Notes: generated by a model not told the origin, from the letters alone. DNA of 64,000 bases from Thermococcus radiotolerans (GCF_002214565.1 NZ_CP015106.1:1550001-1614000); one strand, 5' to 3'. Numbered from the stretch's first letter, positions 44,130 to 52,650 are shown. Numbers and translations: made by a program.

Positions 44130-45073
44130 TTTTGCACCCCCCTGTGGTAATATTGGATAGTGGTCCTTAAGCCTTTAATAAGAGATACTTTTGGATTCCA
44201 TCCCAATGCTTTTTTAGTCTCTGTTATATCTGCATAGAATCTTTCAACTTCATTTGTAGGCGAGTTTTCTTGAATTACAATATTACTGTTTGAGTTTGTT
44301 AATCTCACTATTAATTGCGCAAGCCTAATCAAACTTGTGCCATTGCCAGAACCGAGGTTTAAAGTGTATCCATTTATATTGTCGAATCTTTTAATAGCTT
44401 GGTCAAATGCAGATACTATGTCGTTAATATACACAAAATCAAGAATTTTGGATTTTCCTTTTATAATCAATGGCTCATTAGAGAGGGCATTTTGGATAAA
44501 TATTGGGATTACTCTATCTTTATCTCCTGGTCCATATACATTAGCTATCCTAAAAATAATATATTTCAGATTATTTTTCATGCCCAGCTGTTTGATTATA
44601 AATTCACCCCATACTTTAGAAGCACCATATATATTGGCAGGGTTAAGGGGATGAGACGTTGATACTGGTAGTCGAAGTGCATTCCCATACACTTCTCTTG
44701 ATGAAGCAAAAATCATCGGTTTGTGGAACTTATTACATAGGATTGCAACTATCGAGGTTCCTTTGACATTATAATCAAATGTTAGCTCTGGATTGTTATT
44801 CGCTTCGTTAACTCTTGAGATTGCAGCCAAGTGAATGACGAGATCAGTATTTTTTATTAATTGGCTCATTAAGTTCTCATTAGTTATATCCCCTATACTG
44901 GTTGCTTCTTTTAAAAATCTTGCACTGTCATCATTATTGTAGTATCTCTCAATCTCATTAAAGTTCCATCGATGTATATTGTCTATTATTTGTACTTCAT
45001 ACCCTGACTCTAGAAGGTGAAATGCTAAATATCTGCCTATGAAGCCTAGTCCTCCTGTTATTAATACTTTCAT
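44126..45073 (-). CDS. NAD-dependent sugar epimerase/dehydratase (extended SDR), A+T-rich
   Basis: ATG 45073 (315 residues, MKVLITGGLGFIGRYLAFHLL), with GGAGG before it and a 4-base overlap with the preceding stop. GGLGFIG is the NAD site; the catalytic SSREVYG / YGASK (Tyr and Lys) pair is present, and the substrate loop FRIANVYGPGDKDRVIPIF matches UDP-glucose 4-epimerase-like enzymes. Its exact reaction (C4 epimerisation or dehydration) cannot be settled. Its low G+C separates it from the G+C-rich neighbour directly upstream. Confidence 0.87.
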   Translation of the reverse strand: MKVLITGGLGFIGRYLAFHLLESGYEVQIIDNIHRWNFNEIERYYNNDDSARFLKEATSIGDITNENLMSQLIKNTDLVIHLAAISRVNEANNNPELTFDYNVKGTSIVAILCNKFHKPMIFASSREVYGNALRLPVSTSHPLNPANIYGASKVWGEFIIKQLGMKNNLKYIIFRIANVYGPGDKDRVIPIFIQNALSNEPLIIKGKSKILDFVYINDIVSAFDQAIKRFDNINGYTLNLGSGNGTSLIRLAQLIVRLTNSNSNIVIQENSPTNEVERFYADITETKKALGWNPKVSLIKGLRTTIQYYHRGVQK

Positions 45074-46080
45074 TCTCGGTGCCTCCTTGCTCTGAACCAT
45101 TCTATGGTTCTCTTCAATCCATCCTCGAGCTTAACCTTCGGTTCCCAGCCGAGCAACTTCTTGGCCTTGGTTATATCCGGACACCTTCTCTGAGGATCGT
45201 CCGGAGGTAGTGGGTGGAACTCTATAGGCGAATCAGAGTTTGTTAATCTCTTTATGATGTGAGCCAGTTCAAGGATCGTGATCTCGCGGGGATTTCCCAT
45301 GTTAACGACTTCGCCCTTAGCATTCTCCGCGATTGCAAGCTTGATCACCCCAGTTATCAAGTCAGTAACGTAGCAGAAGCTCCTCGTCTGATCACCCTCA
45401 CCGAAGACCGTTATTGGCTTGCCTGCGAGGGCCTGGGTTATGAATCTCGGAACGACCCTACCGTAAATTCCATCGGCTCTCATCCTGGGGCCGTACGTGT
45501 TGAATATCCGGACTATTTTAGTATCAACTCCGTATTGCCTGTAGTAAGCCATTGTTACTGCCTCACCAAGTCTCTTGGATTCGTCGTAGCAACTTCTAAT
45601 GCCTATTGGATTAACGTACCCCCAGTAGCGCTCTGGGGTAGGTACGACCTTTGGCTGACCATAAATCTCGCTCGTTGAGGCAAAAACAAACCTTGCGTTA
45701 TATCTCCTAGCGAGTTCAAGCATGTTTCTCGTGCCGAGCGTGTTTGAGTCTATAATCTCGAGCGGATAGTGCTCGAACTCAAACGGAGAAGCCCTCGAAG
45801 CAAAGTGAAAGATAAAGTCAATCTTCTCATTTATAGTCAAAAGCTTGGAGACGTCGTGCTCTATAAACATGAAGTTCTCATTGCCCTCCAAGTGAGATAT
45901 GTTCTCCCACAGACCACTTGCAAAGTTATCTACGCAGTAAACCGTTGCTCCCTTCTCTATAAGGGCCTCACAGAGCCAGGAACCTAGGAACCCAGCACTT
46001 CCAGTAACAAGCACAGTCTTTCCCCCGAACTCTGCATCCTTGGTTTCCCGGGTTATCTCTTTCACGTCCTCTTTAATCAT
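45070..46080 (-). CDS. UDP-glucuronate decarboxylase (UDP-xylose synthase)-like SDR
   Basis: ATG 46080 (336 residues) follows GGTGGTAGG and overlaps the galU end by 8 bases; the longer frame to 46137 would overlap much more. VLVTGSAGFLGSWL binds NAD; the catalytic ASTSEIYG and SCYDESKR (Tyr-x3-Lys) plus NPIGIRSCYDE and VRIFNTYGPRM are hallmarks of UDP-xylose synthases. It should turn UDP-glucuronate, the product of the nearby Ugd, into UDP-xylose (or the 4-keto-pentose). The location next to galU and ugd supports this. Confidence 0.83.
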   Translation of the reverse strand: MIKEDVKEITRETKDAEFGGKTVLVTGSAGFLGSWLCEALIEKGATVYCVDNFASGLWENISHLEGNENFMFIEHDVSKLLTINEKIDFIFHFASRASPFEFEHYPLEIIDSNTLGTRNMLELARRYNARFVFASTSEIYGQPKVVPTPERYWGYVNPIGIRSCYDESKRLGEAVTMAYYRQYGVDTKIVRIFNTYGPRMRADGIYGRVVPRFITQALAGKPITVFGEGDQTRSFCYVTDLITGVIKLAIAENAKGEVVNMGNPREITILELAHIIKRLTNSDSPIEFHPLPPDDPQRRCPDITKAKKLLGWEPKVKLEDGLKRTIEWFRARRHRE

Positions 46081-46921
46081 CCCTACCACCCACCAGCGAC
46101 AGCAATAACTCTCTGAGTCTCTCACCAACTTCTTCATCTTTCAAGGCAAGTTCAATATTTGCTCTCAGCCAGTCGAAGATATTTCCGATATCATATCTAT
46201 TTCCTCCAAAGATATACCCATAGATGTCAATTCCATCCTTTACCATAAGCTCAAGGGCATCTGTCAGCTGGATCTCTCCTTTCTTATCGGGCTTGACTTT
46301 CTCAAGATACTCAAAAATTTCGGAAGTTAAAATATACCTCCCTAATATGGCAAGATTCGAAGGGGCACTTTTTACATCCGGCTTTTCCACAAGGGACTCT
46401 ATTTTGAATATCTCTCCCGGCTCAGCCTTGCTCACAATTCCATAAAGTGACACCTTTTCCCAGGGTACTTCTTCCACAGCTATTAACGGGGCGTTGACAT
46501 TTTCATACATCTCTATGAGTTCTGCTGTACACGATGGGATTGTGATGGTATCCCCTAAAATGAGAGCAAAGGGTTCATCATTGACGAAAGCCTGTGCGTA
46601 TTTGACTGCATCACCCAGACCTTTTTGATATCTCTGCCTGATGTAATAAATGCTAACATCTTCAAGAATTTCATTCAGTTTTTCAAGGTATGTGTTGTTT
46701 ACATTATGATCATACTTATCAAAGTGGTCTTCAATAGCCCTCTTGTGCTTTCCAGTGATAATCAAGATTTCTCTAATTCCTGCCGCATAAGCTTCTTCAA
46801 CAATGTACTGAATCGTGGGTTTTCTTACTACTGGTAGCATTTCTTTTGGCTGGGCCTTTGTTAGGGGTAGCATCCTCGTTCCCAGTCCAGCCGCGGGAAT
46901 GACGGCTTTTCTGACCCTCAC
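46073..46921 (-). CDS. galU: UTP-glucose-1-phosphate uridylyltransferase
   Basis: GTG 46921 is the likely start (282 residues, MRVRKAVIPAAGLGTRM) because it overlaps the ugd stop as GTGA. The nucleotidyltransferase signature IPAAGLGTRMLPLTKAQPKEMLP, ILGDTITIP (metal-binding Asp) and GEIQLTDAL are present, with VVEKPD-type loop VEKPDVKSAPS. It makes UDP-glucose from UTP and glucose 1-phosphate, feeding the adjacent dehydrogenase. Confidence 0.92.
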   Translation of the reverse strand: MRVRKAVIPAAGLGTRMLPLTKAQPKEMLPVVRKPTIQYIVEEAYAAGIREILIITGKHKRAIEDHFDKYDHNVNNTYLEKLNEILEDVSIYYIRQRYQKGLGDAVKYAQAFVNDEPFALILGDTITIPSCTAELIEMYENVNAPLIAVEEVPWEKVSLYGIVSKAEPGEIFKIESLVEKPDVKSAPSNLAILGRYILTSEIFEYLEKVKPDKKGEIQLTDALELMVKDGIDIYGYIFGGNRYDIGNIFDWLRANIELALKDEEVGERLRELLLSLVGGRDD

Positions 46922-48201
46922 CAGCACACCCCCTCGTAAATTTTCGCGTTCTTCTCTGCGGCTCTCACACGCCTCCCGTCGATTACAATCTTCCCCGAAT
47001 AATCCAACTCCTCAAACTCCCCCCACTCTGTAACGATGAGAACAAAATCTGTGGCTCTGAGGACGTCCTCGGCGGACTCAGAGTACACAATTTTTTCTCC
47101 AACATCAGGGTAGGATTGCTTAAAGTTCTTCATCGCCTGAGGGTCGTAAGCTATAACTTTAGCTCCCTCGTTGAGGAGCTTCTTGATGATGGCATAGGCT
47201 CTCGTTTCCCTCACGTCATCCGTGTCCGGCTTGAAGGCCAGTCCCAGGACTCCAACGGCTTTCCCCTTAAGCTCTGGAACGTGCTTCTTGAGGAGTTCGA
47301 TGAGTTTAAGCGGTTGCCTTTCGTTCACCTCCACGACGGCCTTCAGTATTACCGGCTCTTCACTGATTTCTTCAGCTTTATTGATGAGTGCTTTAACGTC
47401 CTTTGGGAAGCAGGAGCCGCCCCAGCCGATTCCAGTTCTAAAGAAGTGCGGACTAATCCGATGGTCGAGACCGACGCCTTCGAAGACTTTCCACGAGTCA
47501 ATACCGAGCTTCTTACAGATGTTTCCAATCTCGTTGGCAAAACTGATTTTTGTCGCCAGAAAGGCGTTTGAAGCGTACTTAATCATCTCCGCGGTTTTAA
47601 TGTCGGTGAAGAGTTTCGGCGCGTCTATCGGCTGATAGAGTTCCTCGAGAATCTCTCTCGTCCTCTCGTCCTGAACGCCGATGACGATTCTATCAGGGTT
47701 CAGGAAGTCCCTCAATGCAACGCCCTCGCGGAGGAATTCGGGATTCATTGCTAAACCAAAGTCTTTGAAGGCTTTTTTATCGGAGTGCTCTTCCAGAATC
47801 GGCTTTACGACTTCCTCGGTTGTGCCTGGCAGAACCGTGCTCTTGACAACGACAACGTGGTAGGAGTCCTTCTCCTTCAAAACCTTCCCGATTTCTTCGG
47901 CGGCTTGTTTGACGTAGGTTAGATCAATCGAGCCGTCTTCTCGTGAGGGGGTTCCAACGCAGATGAAAGTGACTTCAGAGTTGAGAATCGCCTCGCGATA
48001 ATCGTTAGTTGCATGATAGCGCCCGTTAAAATCCTTCATTAGCTTGCCCAAACCTTCCTCGTAGATCGGTGGCTCTGCATTGTTTATCATTTCAATTTTT
48101 CTCTCATCAACGTCCACGAAAATAACTTCGTTTCCGAGCTTAACGAATCCCATGCCCGTGACGAGGCCCACATAGCCAGAACCCACAATGGATATCTTCA
48201 T
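46918..48201 (-). CDS. ugd: UDP-glucose 6-dehydrogenase
   Basis: ATG 48201 (427 residues, MKISIVGSGYVGLVTGMGF) with GGGGGG before it. The NAD site is GSGYVG; the central region holds NPEFLREG and NEIGNICKKLGID, and the catalytic Cys is in GIGWGGSCFPKDVKAL (about 258-273). GLAFKPDTDDVRE starts the C-terminal UDP-binding domain. It oxidises UDP-glucose to UDP-glucuronate with two NAD. Upstream of galU in the same operon. UDP-ManNAc dehydrogenases are related, but the motif set and its partners favour Ugd. Confidence 0.9.
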   Translation of the reverse strand: MKISIVGSGYVGLVTGMGFVKLGNEVIFVDVDERKIEMINNAEPPIYEEGLGKLMKDFNGRYHATNDYREAILNSEVTFICVGTPSREDGSIDLTYVKQAAEEIGKVLKEKDSYHVVVVKSTVLPGTTEEVVKPILEEHSDKKAFKDFGLAMNPEFLREGVALRDFLNPDRIVIGVQDERTREILEELYQPIDAPKLFTDIKTAEMIKYASNAFLATKISFANEIGNICKKLGIDSWKVFEGVGLDHRISPHFFRTGIGWGGSCFPKDVKALINKAEEISEEPVILKAVVEVNERQPLKLIELLKKHVPELKGKAVGVLGLAFKPDTDDVRETRAYAIIKKLLNEGAKVIAYDPQAMKNFKQSYPDVGEKIVYSESAEDVLRATDFVLIVTEWGEFEELDYSGKIVIDGRRVRAAEKNAKIYEGVCW

Positions 48202-48216
48202 CAAGTTCCCCCCTAG

Positions 48217-49455
48217 TTACCTCCTGACGTTGTTTAAGTTGAGATAGATGTTTAAAACACTTGCTACTCCTTGGCTAACTACTGTTGCCATTGCTGCTCC
48301 AATTGCTCCATATTGAATTATTAAGAGATAATTAAGAGCAATGTTAAGAACTGCTGTAAACCCTGTTATCTTTGTGAATGTTAGTTCTCTGCCTATGGCA
48401 TTCATATAACTGCCTAGGAGTGAATTAAGGAACATAAACGGTAGTGCAAACGCTAGGATTCTTAAGATAGGGATACTTGGTAAAAATGTTTTTCCAAAGA
48501 CTATGATGATCCCCATCTTTGAGAAGACGTAATATCCAGTAGTTCCACCAATTCCCATAAGTGAAAGTATCTGGAAGCTCTTTTTAAACAGTACTCTTAG
48601 GGTTTCTCTGTCTTCTTTCCATAGTCTTGCCATTGAAGGCATAGTCGTTGAAACAACGATACTTGGAATAAAAAGGGAGACTTCAATTAGGGTATAAGCC
48701 GCGCGGTAAATTCCTGTCTCATAGTCTCCCTTCAGGAGGCTAAGCATCACCATATCTGTGCGATAATAAATCAGTGTAAATAGTCCGATAAGCCAGAAAG
48801 GATAAGATTTTTTCAGAAGTTTTCTCCATGTTACTGGATCAAAGCGAAGTGAGATCTTATTAATAAAGTGAAGTCCCCAAATGATCCTAAGGGACTCTCT
48901 CATAACGTACCCTCCAAGAAGAGCAATCACGAATGGTGAGAGAGACTTGAGTGTATATATGACCACCCCTCCGACGAAGAATGCCCAAAACCTCTCGATG
49001 GTCTTGGCGATTGCATCGTACTTTGTAACCTCGTGGGCATACATTATATTGACAAAAATCCCAGCGATCCAAGTCAACATGGCTTCCGCTCCGGCTAGAA
49101 CGATAAGAACCTTCATCCACTCCGGCTTTGGGAGGAAAATCGTGAGTCCGACGATTATCAGGAAGTTGATGACTGCCAGAACTATCTTGAATCCGAGGAC
49201 ATCGGGAAGAAGCTCGGGAAGCTTCTCCTTGTCCCTCGCGACCTCCCTCATGAAATAGAACCCGACGCCCAGATCGGAGAATATCCCGAGGAGTCCCACG
49301 TAGTAGAAAATGAAGGAGTACTGGCCGAGTCCCTCCGGCCCCAGCGTCCTGCTCAAAAGGACGATTATACCGTACGCTAATATCTTTGAGATTACCTCCG
49401 CCCCAAACAGCCATCCCGCGTTCTTTATCAGGCGTAGTTTTAGCGTCTCCGGCAT
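48217..49455 (-). CDS. Oligosaccharide flippase (Wzx-like, MATE superfamily)
   Basis: ATG 49455 (412 residues, MPETLKLRLIKNAGWLFGAEV) has GTGAG before it. About 12-14 membrane helices, starting with GWLFGAEVISKILAYGIIVLLSRTLGPEGLG, typical of polysaccharide-exporting flippases. It should turn lipid-linked oligosaccharide across the membrane for N-glycan or capsule assembly. It is the promoter-proximal gene of the minus-strand operon and shares a divergent promoter region with dac. Confidence 0.88.
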   Translation of the reverse strand: MPETLKLRLIKNAGWLFGAEVISKILAYGIIVLLSRTLGPEGLGQYSFIFYYVGLLGIFSDLGVGFYFMREVARDKEKLPELLPDVLGFKIVLAVINFLIIVGLTIFLPKPEWMKVLIVLAGAEAMLTWIAGIFVNIMYAHEVTKYDAIAKTIERFWAFFVGGVVIYTLKSLSPFVIALLGGYVMRESLRIIWGLHFINKISLRFDPVTWRKLLKKSYPFWLIGLFTLIYYRTDMVMLSLLKGDYETGIYRAAYTLIEVSLFIPSIVVSTTMPSMARLWKEDRETLRVLFKKSFQILSLMGIGGTTGYYVFSKMGIIIVFGKTFLPSIPILRILAFALPFMFLNSLLGSYMNAIGRELTFTKITGFTAVLNIALNYLLIIQYGAIGAAMATVVSQGVASVLNIYLNLNNVRR

Positions 49456-49500
49456 AGCCCTCACTTCCGAAACGGTGCAGGGTTAAAAAGCCTTTTTGGG

Positions 49501-49521
49501 CGGCAGTTATATCTTCTGCCG
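49501..49521. promoter_or_regulatory. Inverted repeat CGGCAG-9-CTGCCG near the flippase operon start site
   Basis: Perfect 6-bp arms around TTATATCTT, lying where transcription of the flippase operon should begin (25-30 bases from the minus-strand TATA box). A repressor bound here could block it. Confidence 0.4.
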
Positions 49522-49523
49522 AA

Positions 49524-49549
49524 CTTATAAATGCCGCCATATTTATAAG
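49524..49549. promoter_or_regulatory. Back-to-back TATA boxes of the divergent flippase and dac promoters
   Basis: CTTATAAAT (49524-49532) and ATTTATAAG (49541-49549) are exact reverse complements, 8 bases apart. The left one serves the minus-strand polysaccharide operon, the right one the dac gene 33 bases further on. Confidence 0.6.
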
Positions 49550-49581
49550 CACTGGGGTACAACGTTGATGAGGTGTTGGCG

Positions 49582-50382
49582 ATGTTCGAGGACATCGATA
49601 ACTTTGATGAGGCCTTTGAAAAGCTCCTCGAAGAGCTTGAATTCGACCTCTCGAATCCATTTGAGGAAGTCGAAAAGGTTCTGTGCATCGAGCCCCACCC
49701 GGACGACTGCGCCATAGGCTTGGGGGGCACGATAAAGAAGCTGACGGATGCTGGGATAGAGGTAGTCTACGTCTGCATGACCGACGGCTCAATGGGGACG
49801 CTCGATGATGACCTGAGCTCCCACGAGCTTGCCATCGTGAGAAAGCGCGAGGAAGAAGAGAGTGCGAGGATGCTCGGCGTCAAAAGGATAATCTGGCTTG
49901 ACTACCGGGACACCGAGCTTCCCTACACGAGGGAGATCAGAAAAGACTTGGTAAAGGTAATCCGCGCCGAGAAACCGGACGCGGTTCTCGCCCCCGACCC
50001 CTGGCTCCCCTACGAGGCCCATCCGGACCACAGGAGGACGGGCTTCCTGGCCCTCGACGCCGTGGCCTTCTCCCAGCTTCCCAACTTCGGGAGCACCGAC
50101 GTGGCGGCCGGCCTGAAACCCCACCAGGTCGAGGTCTTTGGCTTCTACTACACTGCAAAGCCCAATTACTTCATGGACATAACCGACGTCATGGAGCTCA
50201 AGCTGAGGGCGATACGGGCCCACAGAAGCCAGTTCACCGATGACGTCTGGGAGAAATGGGAGCCCTTCCTGAGGACGGTGGCCCTCTACTACGGTAAAAA
50301 GGCAGGAGTGAAGTACGCCGAGGGGCTGCGCTTCATGCCGGGTATGTTCCTGCACATAACGCCCTTCGCGGAGCTGATTTAA
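49582..50382 (+). CDS. dac: Diacetylchitobiose deacetylase (PIG-L/LmbE family)
   Basis: ATG 49582 (266 residues) is preceded by GAGGTG at good distance. The zinc and catalytic residues are in [15 protein letters not shown] (HPDD) and [11 protein letters not shown]. Length, family and neighbours match Thermococcus Dac (TK1764 from memory), which removes the acetyl group at the non-reducing end of diacetylchitobiose inside the cell so that GlmA can then cut it. Other PIG-L deacetylases are possible in principle, but glmD and glmA in the same cluster make this assignment firm. The 3' end overlaps the convergent PIN gene by 4 bases. Confidence 0.9.
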   Translation: MFEDIDNFDEAFEKLLEELEFDLSNPFEEVEKVLCIEPHPDDCAIGLGGTIKKLTDAGIEVVYVCMTDGSMGTLDDDLSSHELAIVRKREEEESARMLGVKRIIWLDYRDTELPYTREIRKDLVKVIRAEKPDAVLAPDPWLPYEAHPDHRRTGFLALDAVAFSQLPNFGSTDVAAGLKPHQVEVFGFYYTAKPNYFMDITDVMELKLRAIRAHRSQFTDDVWEKWEPFLRTVALYYGKKAGVKYAEGLRFMPGMFLHITPFAELI

Positions 50383-50828
50383 CCCAGCTCCATCTTCACC
50401 ATTATCTCAAGCTCCTTCAGGAACTTTTCTAGGGGCATCGTGTCCAGGCCGAACTGCCTGATGGATTCGTACCTCTTGGGATCGTCCGTGACGAGCAAAC
50501 TGCCCGTGCAGATTGCCGTTGCCGCGGTAAGGATGTCCTCAAGGTCGAGCATCTTCCCCTTCTGGAGGAGCTGGGCCTCTATCTGGGCCGCTTTGACGAG
50601 TATCTCATCGTTCAGGGGAACTATTGTGTAGATGTCCCTCAGTACCTCCAGCTCCCTCTCGACGTTCTTCTTGAGGTACGCCCGAACCGAAAGGTAGCGG
50701 TAGAGCGTGATGGCCGAGAGCGAGACGGTGAACTTGGCCAGCGTTATCTCCAGCTGTCTCTTTCTGCCCGCGGTGTGCATCCTGAGGAGCGTCCGGCTGT
50801 CGAAGGTTATCTCAGATGGGAGCGGCAT
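50379..50828 (-). CDS. PIN domain ribonuclease, VapC-like toxin
   Basis: A 149-residue protein. Acidic residues suitable for a PIN site are FDSRTLL near residue 8, Glu/Asp in [12 protein letters not shown] and the terminal [11 protein letters not shown]. VapC toxins are small Mg-dependent RNases, usually kept in check by the protein from the preceding gene. That gene is indeed a short ribbon-helix-helix-like protein 3 bases upstream. The N-terminal motif is not the canonical DTN/DSS, so toxin activity is not certain. Confidence 0.72.
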   Translation of the reverse strand: MPLPSEITFDSRTLLRMHTAGRKRQLEITLAKFTVSLSAITLYRYLSVRAYLKKNVERELEVLRDIYTIVPLNDEILVKAAQIEAQLLQKGKMLDLEDILTAATAICTGSLLVTDDPKRYESIRQFGLDTMPLEKFLKELEIMVKMELG

Positions 50829-50831
50829 GAT

Positions 50832-51041
50832 TCAACTCCCCTTCTTCTTTTCGAGCAGGTTGATGAGCATCTCGGCCTCTTCGTCGTCCATTATGACGTT
50901 GTCAACCTTCTTGTCGAGTTCGACGAGGTGCCAGGTCTCTATGAGCTTCTGGAGCACTTCATCGTAGGAGCGAGCGTCAAGCTTGTCTTTGAGGAGCTTT
51001 ATCTTCTTCCAGGTGCTCTCATCAACTGCTATCGTTTTCAT
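50832..51041 (-). CDS. Putative VapB-like antitoxin
   Basis: A 69-residue protein: MKTIAVDESTWKKIKLLKDKLDARSYDEVLQKLIETWH looks like a ribbon-helix-helix DNA-binding segment (beta strand, two helices), then an acidic C-terminal helix that could wrap the toxin. It precedes the PIN gene by 3 bases and its start overlaps the end of the GH1 gene by 20 bases, so the pair is read with the glycosidase. Confidence 0.72.
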   Translation of the reverse strand: MKTIAVDESTWKKIKLLKDKLDARSYDEVLQKLIETWHLVELDKKVDNVIMDDEEAEMLINLLEKKKGS

Positions 51042-52494
51042 CTCCCAACCCCTCCGTGACGATTCTCCTATATGTCTCCACGCTCTTTCTACGCGGGATT
51101 CTCTCCTTGGTTATCAGGTCGACTTCGTAGAGGCCGAAGCGTATCTTGAACCCCATCGCCCACTCGTAGTTGTCCGTCAGCGCCCAGTGGAAGTAGCCTC
51201 TGACGTCAGCGCCGTTCTCAATCGCCCTGAACAGTTCCCTCACGTGGCTGACGATGTAGCGGGGTCTCAGTATGTCCTTGGAGTCTGCTATGCCGTTCTC
51301 GGTTATGTAGACCGGCTTCCCGTACTCCGCCCCTATCATCGTGGAGTCGTATATACCTTTCGGATAGACTTCCCAGCCGAAGTCGCTGGTCGGGTTGTTG
51401 TCGGGCGAGACCCCCATCGGATTTCCGGAATAGCCGTATCCCTCGGCACCCACGAAGCTGACTATCGGCAGCTCCTTGAACTTCGGCTCGACCCACCTAA
51501 CAACCTCCCTGGTGTAGTAGTTGTTCCCTATCCAGTCGTTCCTGGCCAGGTGGTCTATTTTAACCTCCTCCCAGCTCAGCTCGAGGTCAACCCTGCCGTC
51601 GTTGAGGGCGTTGAGGAAGAGCCGGTTGTGGAAGTAGTCATAGTTTTCCGCGGCTTTAACGTCCCGCTCGTCCCTCGGGTTCAGAGGATAGGCGGGAATT
51701 ATGTTGAGGATTATCCCTACCGGCGCCTTTGAGAACTCCTTTATCGCATCGTAGGCTCTCGCATGGGCGACCATCTGGTGAATTATGACCTTCTTCGCCG
51801 CGTTGGGGTTCAGTATCCCGGGCGGCCAGCCGACGTAGGGGGCGAGGTAGCCGAGCTCAACGGTAACCATCGGTTCGTCGAAGGTGGCCCAGAAATCCAC
51901 CAAATCTGAGAACTTCCAGGCGATGTACGCCGAGAACTTAACGAACTCGACTATGCTTCTCTCGTCAACCCAGCCCCTTGCCCTTGCCCCTTCGAGGTTC
52001 CTCCTCACCTCGATGGGGTTATGGAGCCACACGGGGAGGGTCTGGTGGTTGAGCGTCACGAAGGTCGAGAAACCGAGCTTCTTGAGGTTCTTCAGCACTG
52101 CCCGGTAGTGGGCGACCTCGGAATGGTTGGCCAGCCCATCGAGCTCCTCCAGGGTTTCCTTCTTGATTTTAACGCGCTTTATCAGGCCGTAGGAGTCCCT
52201 CTCAACCTCGGCTTCGACGCCGAAGGTCGGACACGGGAAGATTCTGCTCCACTCTATCGTGAGCTGGTAGGCGTTCAAACCCAGGTCCTTGGCGAGCCTG
52301 TGGTCGATTTCGTACAGCTCATAATTGTTTATGCCGTCCTCGGGCAAATCACCGCTGACGAGGTCGTTCTTGATGTTGAAGGGATCGCGGACCCACTGCC
52401 ACCAGTCGCTCCTCGCGTCTATTCCCCGTCTAAGGGGGTCACCCATCTCAAACTGAAAGGCCGACTGAACGACGCCCCAGTAAAATTCCTTCAT
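51022..52494 (-). CDS. GH1 family beta-glycosidase
   Basis: ATG 52494 (490 residues, MKEFYWGVVQSAFQFEMG) follows GGTGG. The TIM-barrel GH1 marks are visible: the nucleophile Glu399 in YITENGIADS and the acid/base Glu207 in WATFDEPMV. In most GH1 enzymes the latter motif reads NEP; here it is DEP. It resembles archaeal beta-glycosidases/beta-mannosidases and probably acts on disaccharides in the cytosol. Its position in the chitobiose cluster suggests a role with amino-sugar or related oligosaccharides, but the substrate is not shown. Promoter at 52527-52538 on the minus strand. Confidence 0.9.
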   Translation of the reverse strand: MKEFYWGVVQSAFQFEMGDPLRRGIDARSDWWQWVRDPFNIKNDLVSGDLPEDGINNYELYEIDHRLAKDLGLNAYQLTIEWSRIFPCPTFGVEAEVERDSYGLIKRVKIKKETLEELDGLANHSEVAHYRAVLKNLKKLGFSTFVTLNHQTLPVWLHNPIEVRRNLEGARARGWVDERSIVEFVKFSAYIAWKFSDLVDFWATFDEPMVTVELGYLAPYVGWPPGILNPNAAKKVIIHQMVAHARAYDAIKEFSKAPVGIILNIIPAYPLNPRDERDVKAAENYDYFHNRLFLNALNDGRVDLELSWEEVKIDHLARNDWIGNNYYTREVVRWVEPKFKELPIVSFVGAEGYGYSGNPMGVSPDNNPTSDFGWEVYPKGIYDSTMIGAEYGKPVYITENGIADSKDILRPRYIVSHVRELFRAIENGADVRGYFHWALTDNYEWAMGFKIRFGLYEVDLITKERIPRRKSVETYRRIVTEGLGDENDSS

Positions 52495-52526
52495 CGGTTC
52501 CACCTAGGCATTTATAGATTTTGGTG

Positions 52527-52538
52527 TTTTTATAATTT
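52527..52538 (-). promoter_or_regulatory. TATA-like box of the GH1-VapBC operon
   Basis: A T-rich stretch that reads AAATTATAAAAA on the minus strand, 33-44 bases before ATG 52494. Confidence 0.5.
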
Positions 52539-52609
52539 TCCTACCATCGCCACCGTGACGTTGTGATGCACCGGTCGTGCCCGTCGCTCCTGTTCTCCTG
52601 GACTTTTAT

Positions 52610-52622
52610 GTACACTGTGTAC
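52610..52622. promoter_or_regulatory. Palindrome GTACAC-T-GTGTAC upstream of the chitobiose importer
   Basis: A perfect inverted repeat with one central base, 20 bases before the TATA box (52642-52650) of the importer operon. The position, upstream of the promoter core, suits an activator site for this operon or a shared site with the divergent GH1 operon. Confidence 0.5.
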
Positions 52623-52641
52623 CCATCCTGTTCACCAAAAA

Positions 52642-52650
52642 GCTTATATA
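52642..52650 (+). promoter_or_regulatory. TATA box of the importer-glmD-glmA operon
   Basis: GCTTATATA, a near-consensus TATA box, preceded by an A-rich BRE-like stretch (ACCAAAAA). The start codon follows at 52702, giving a leader of about 30 bases with GAGGTGG. Confidence 0.6.
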
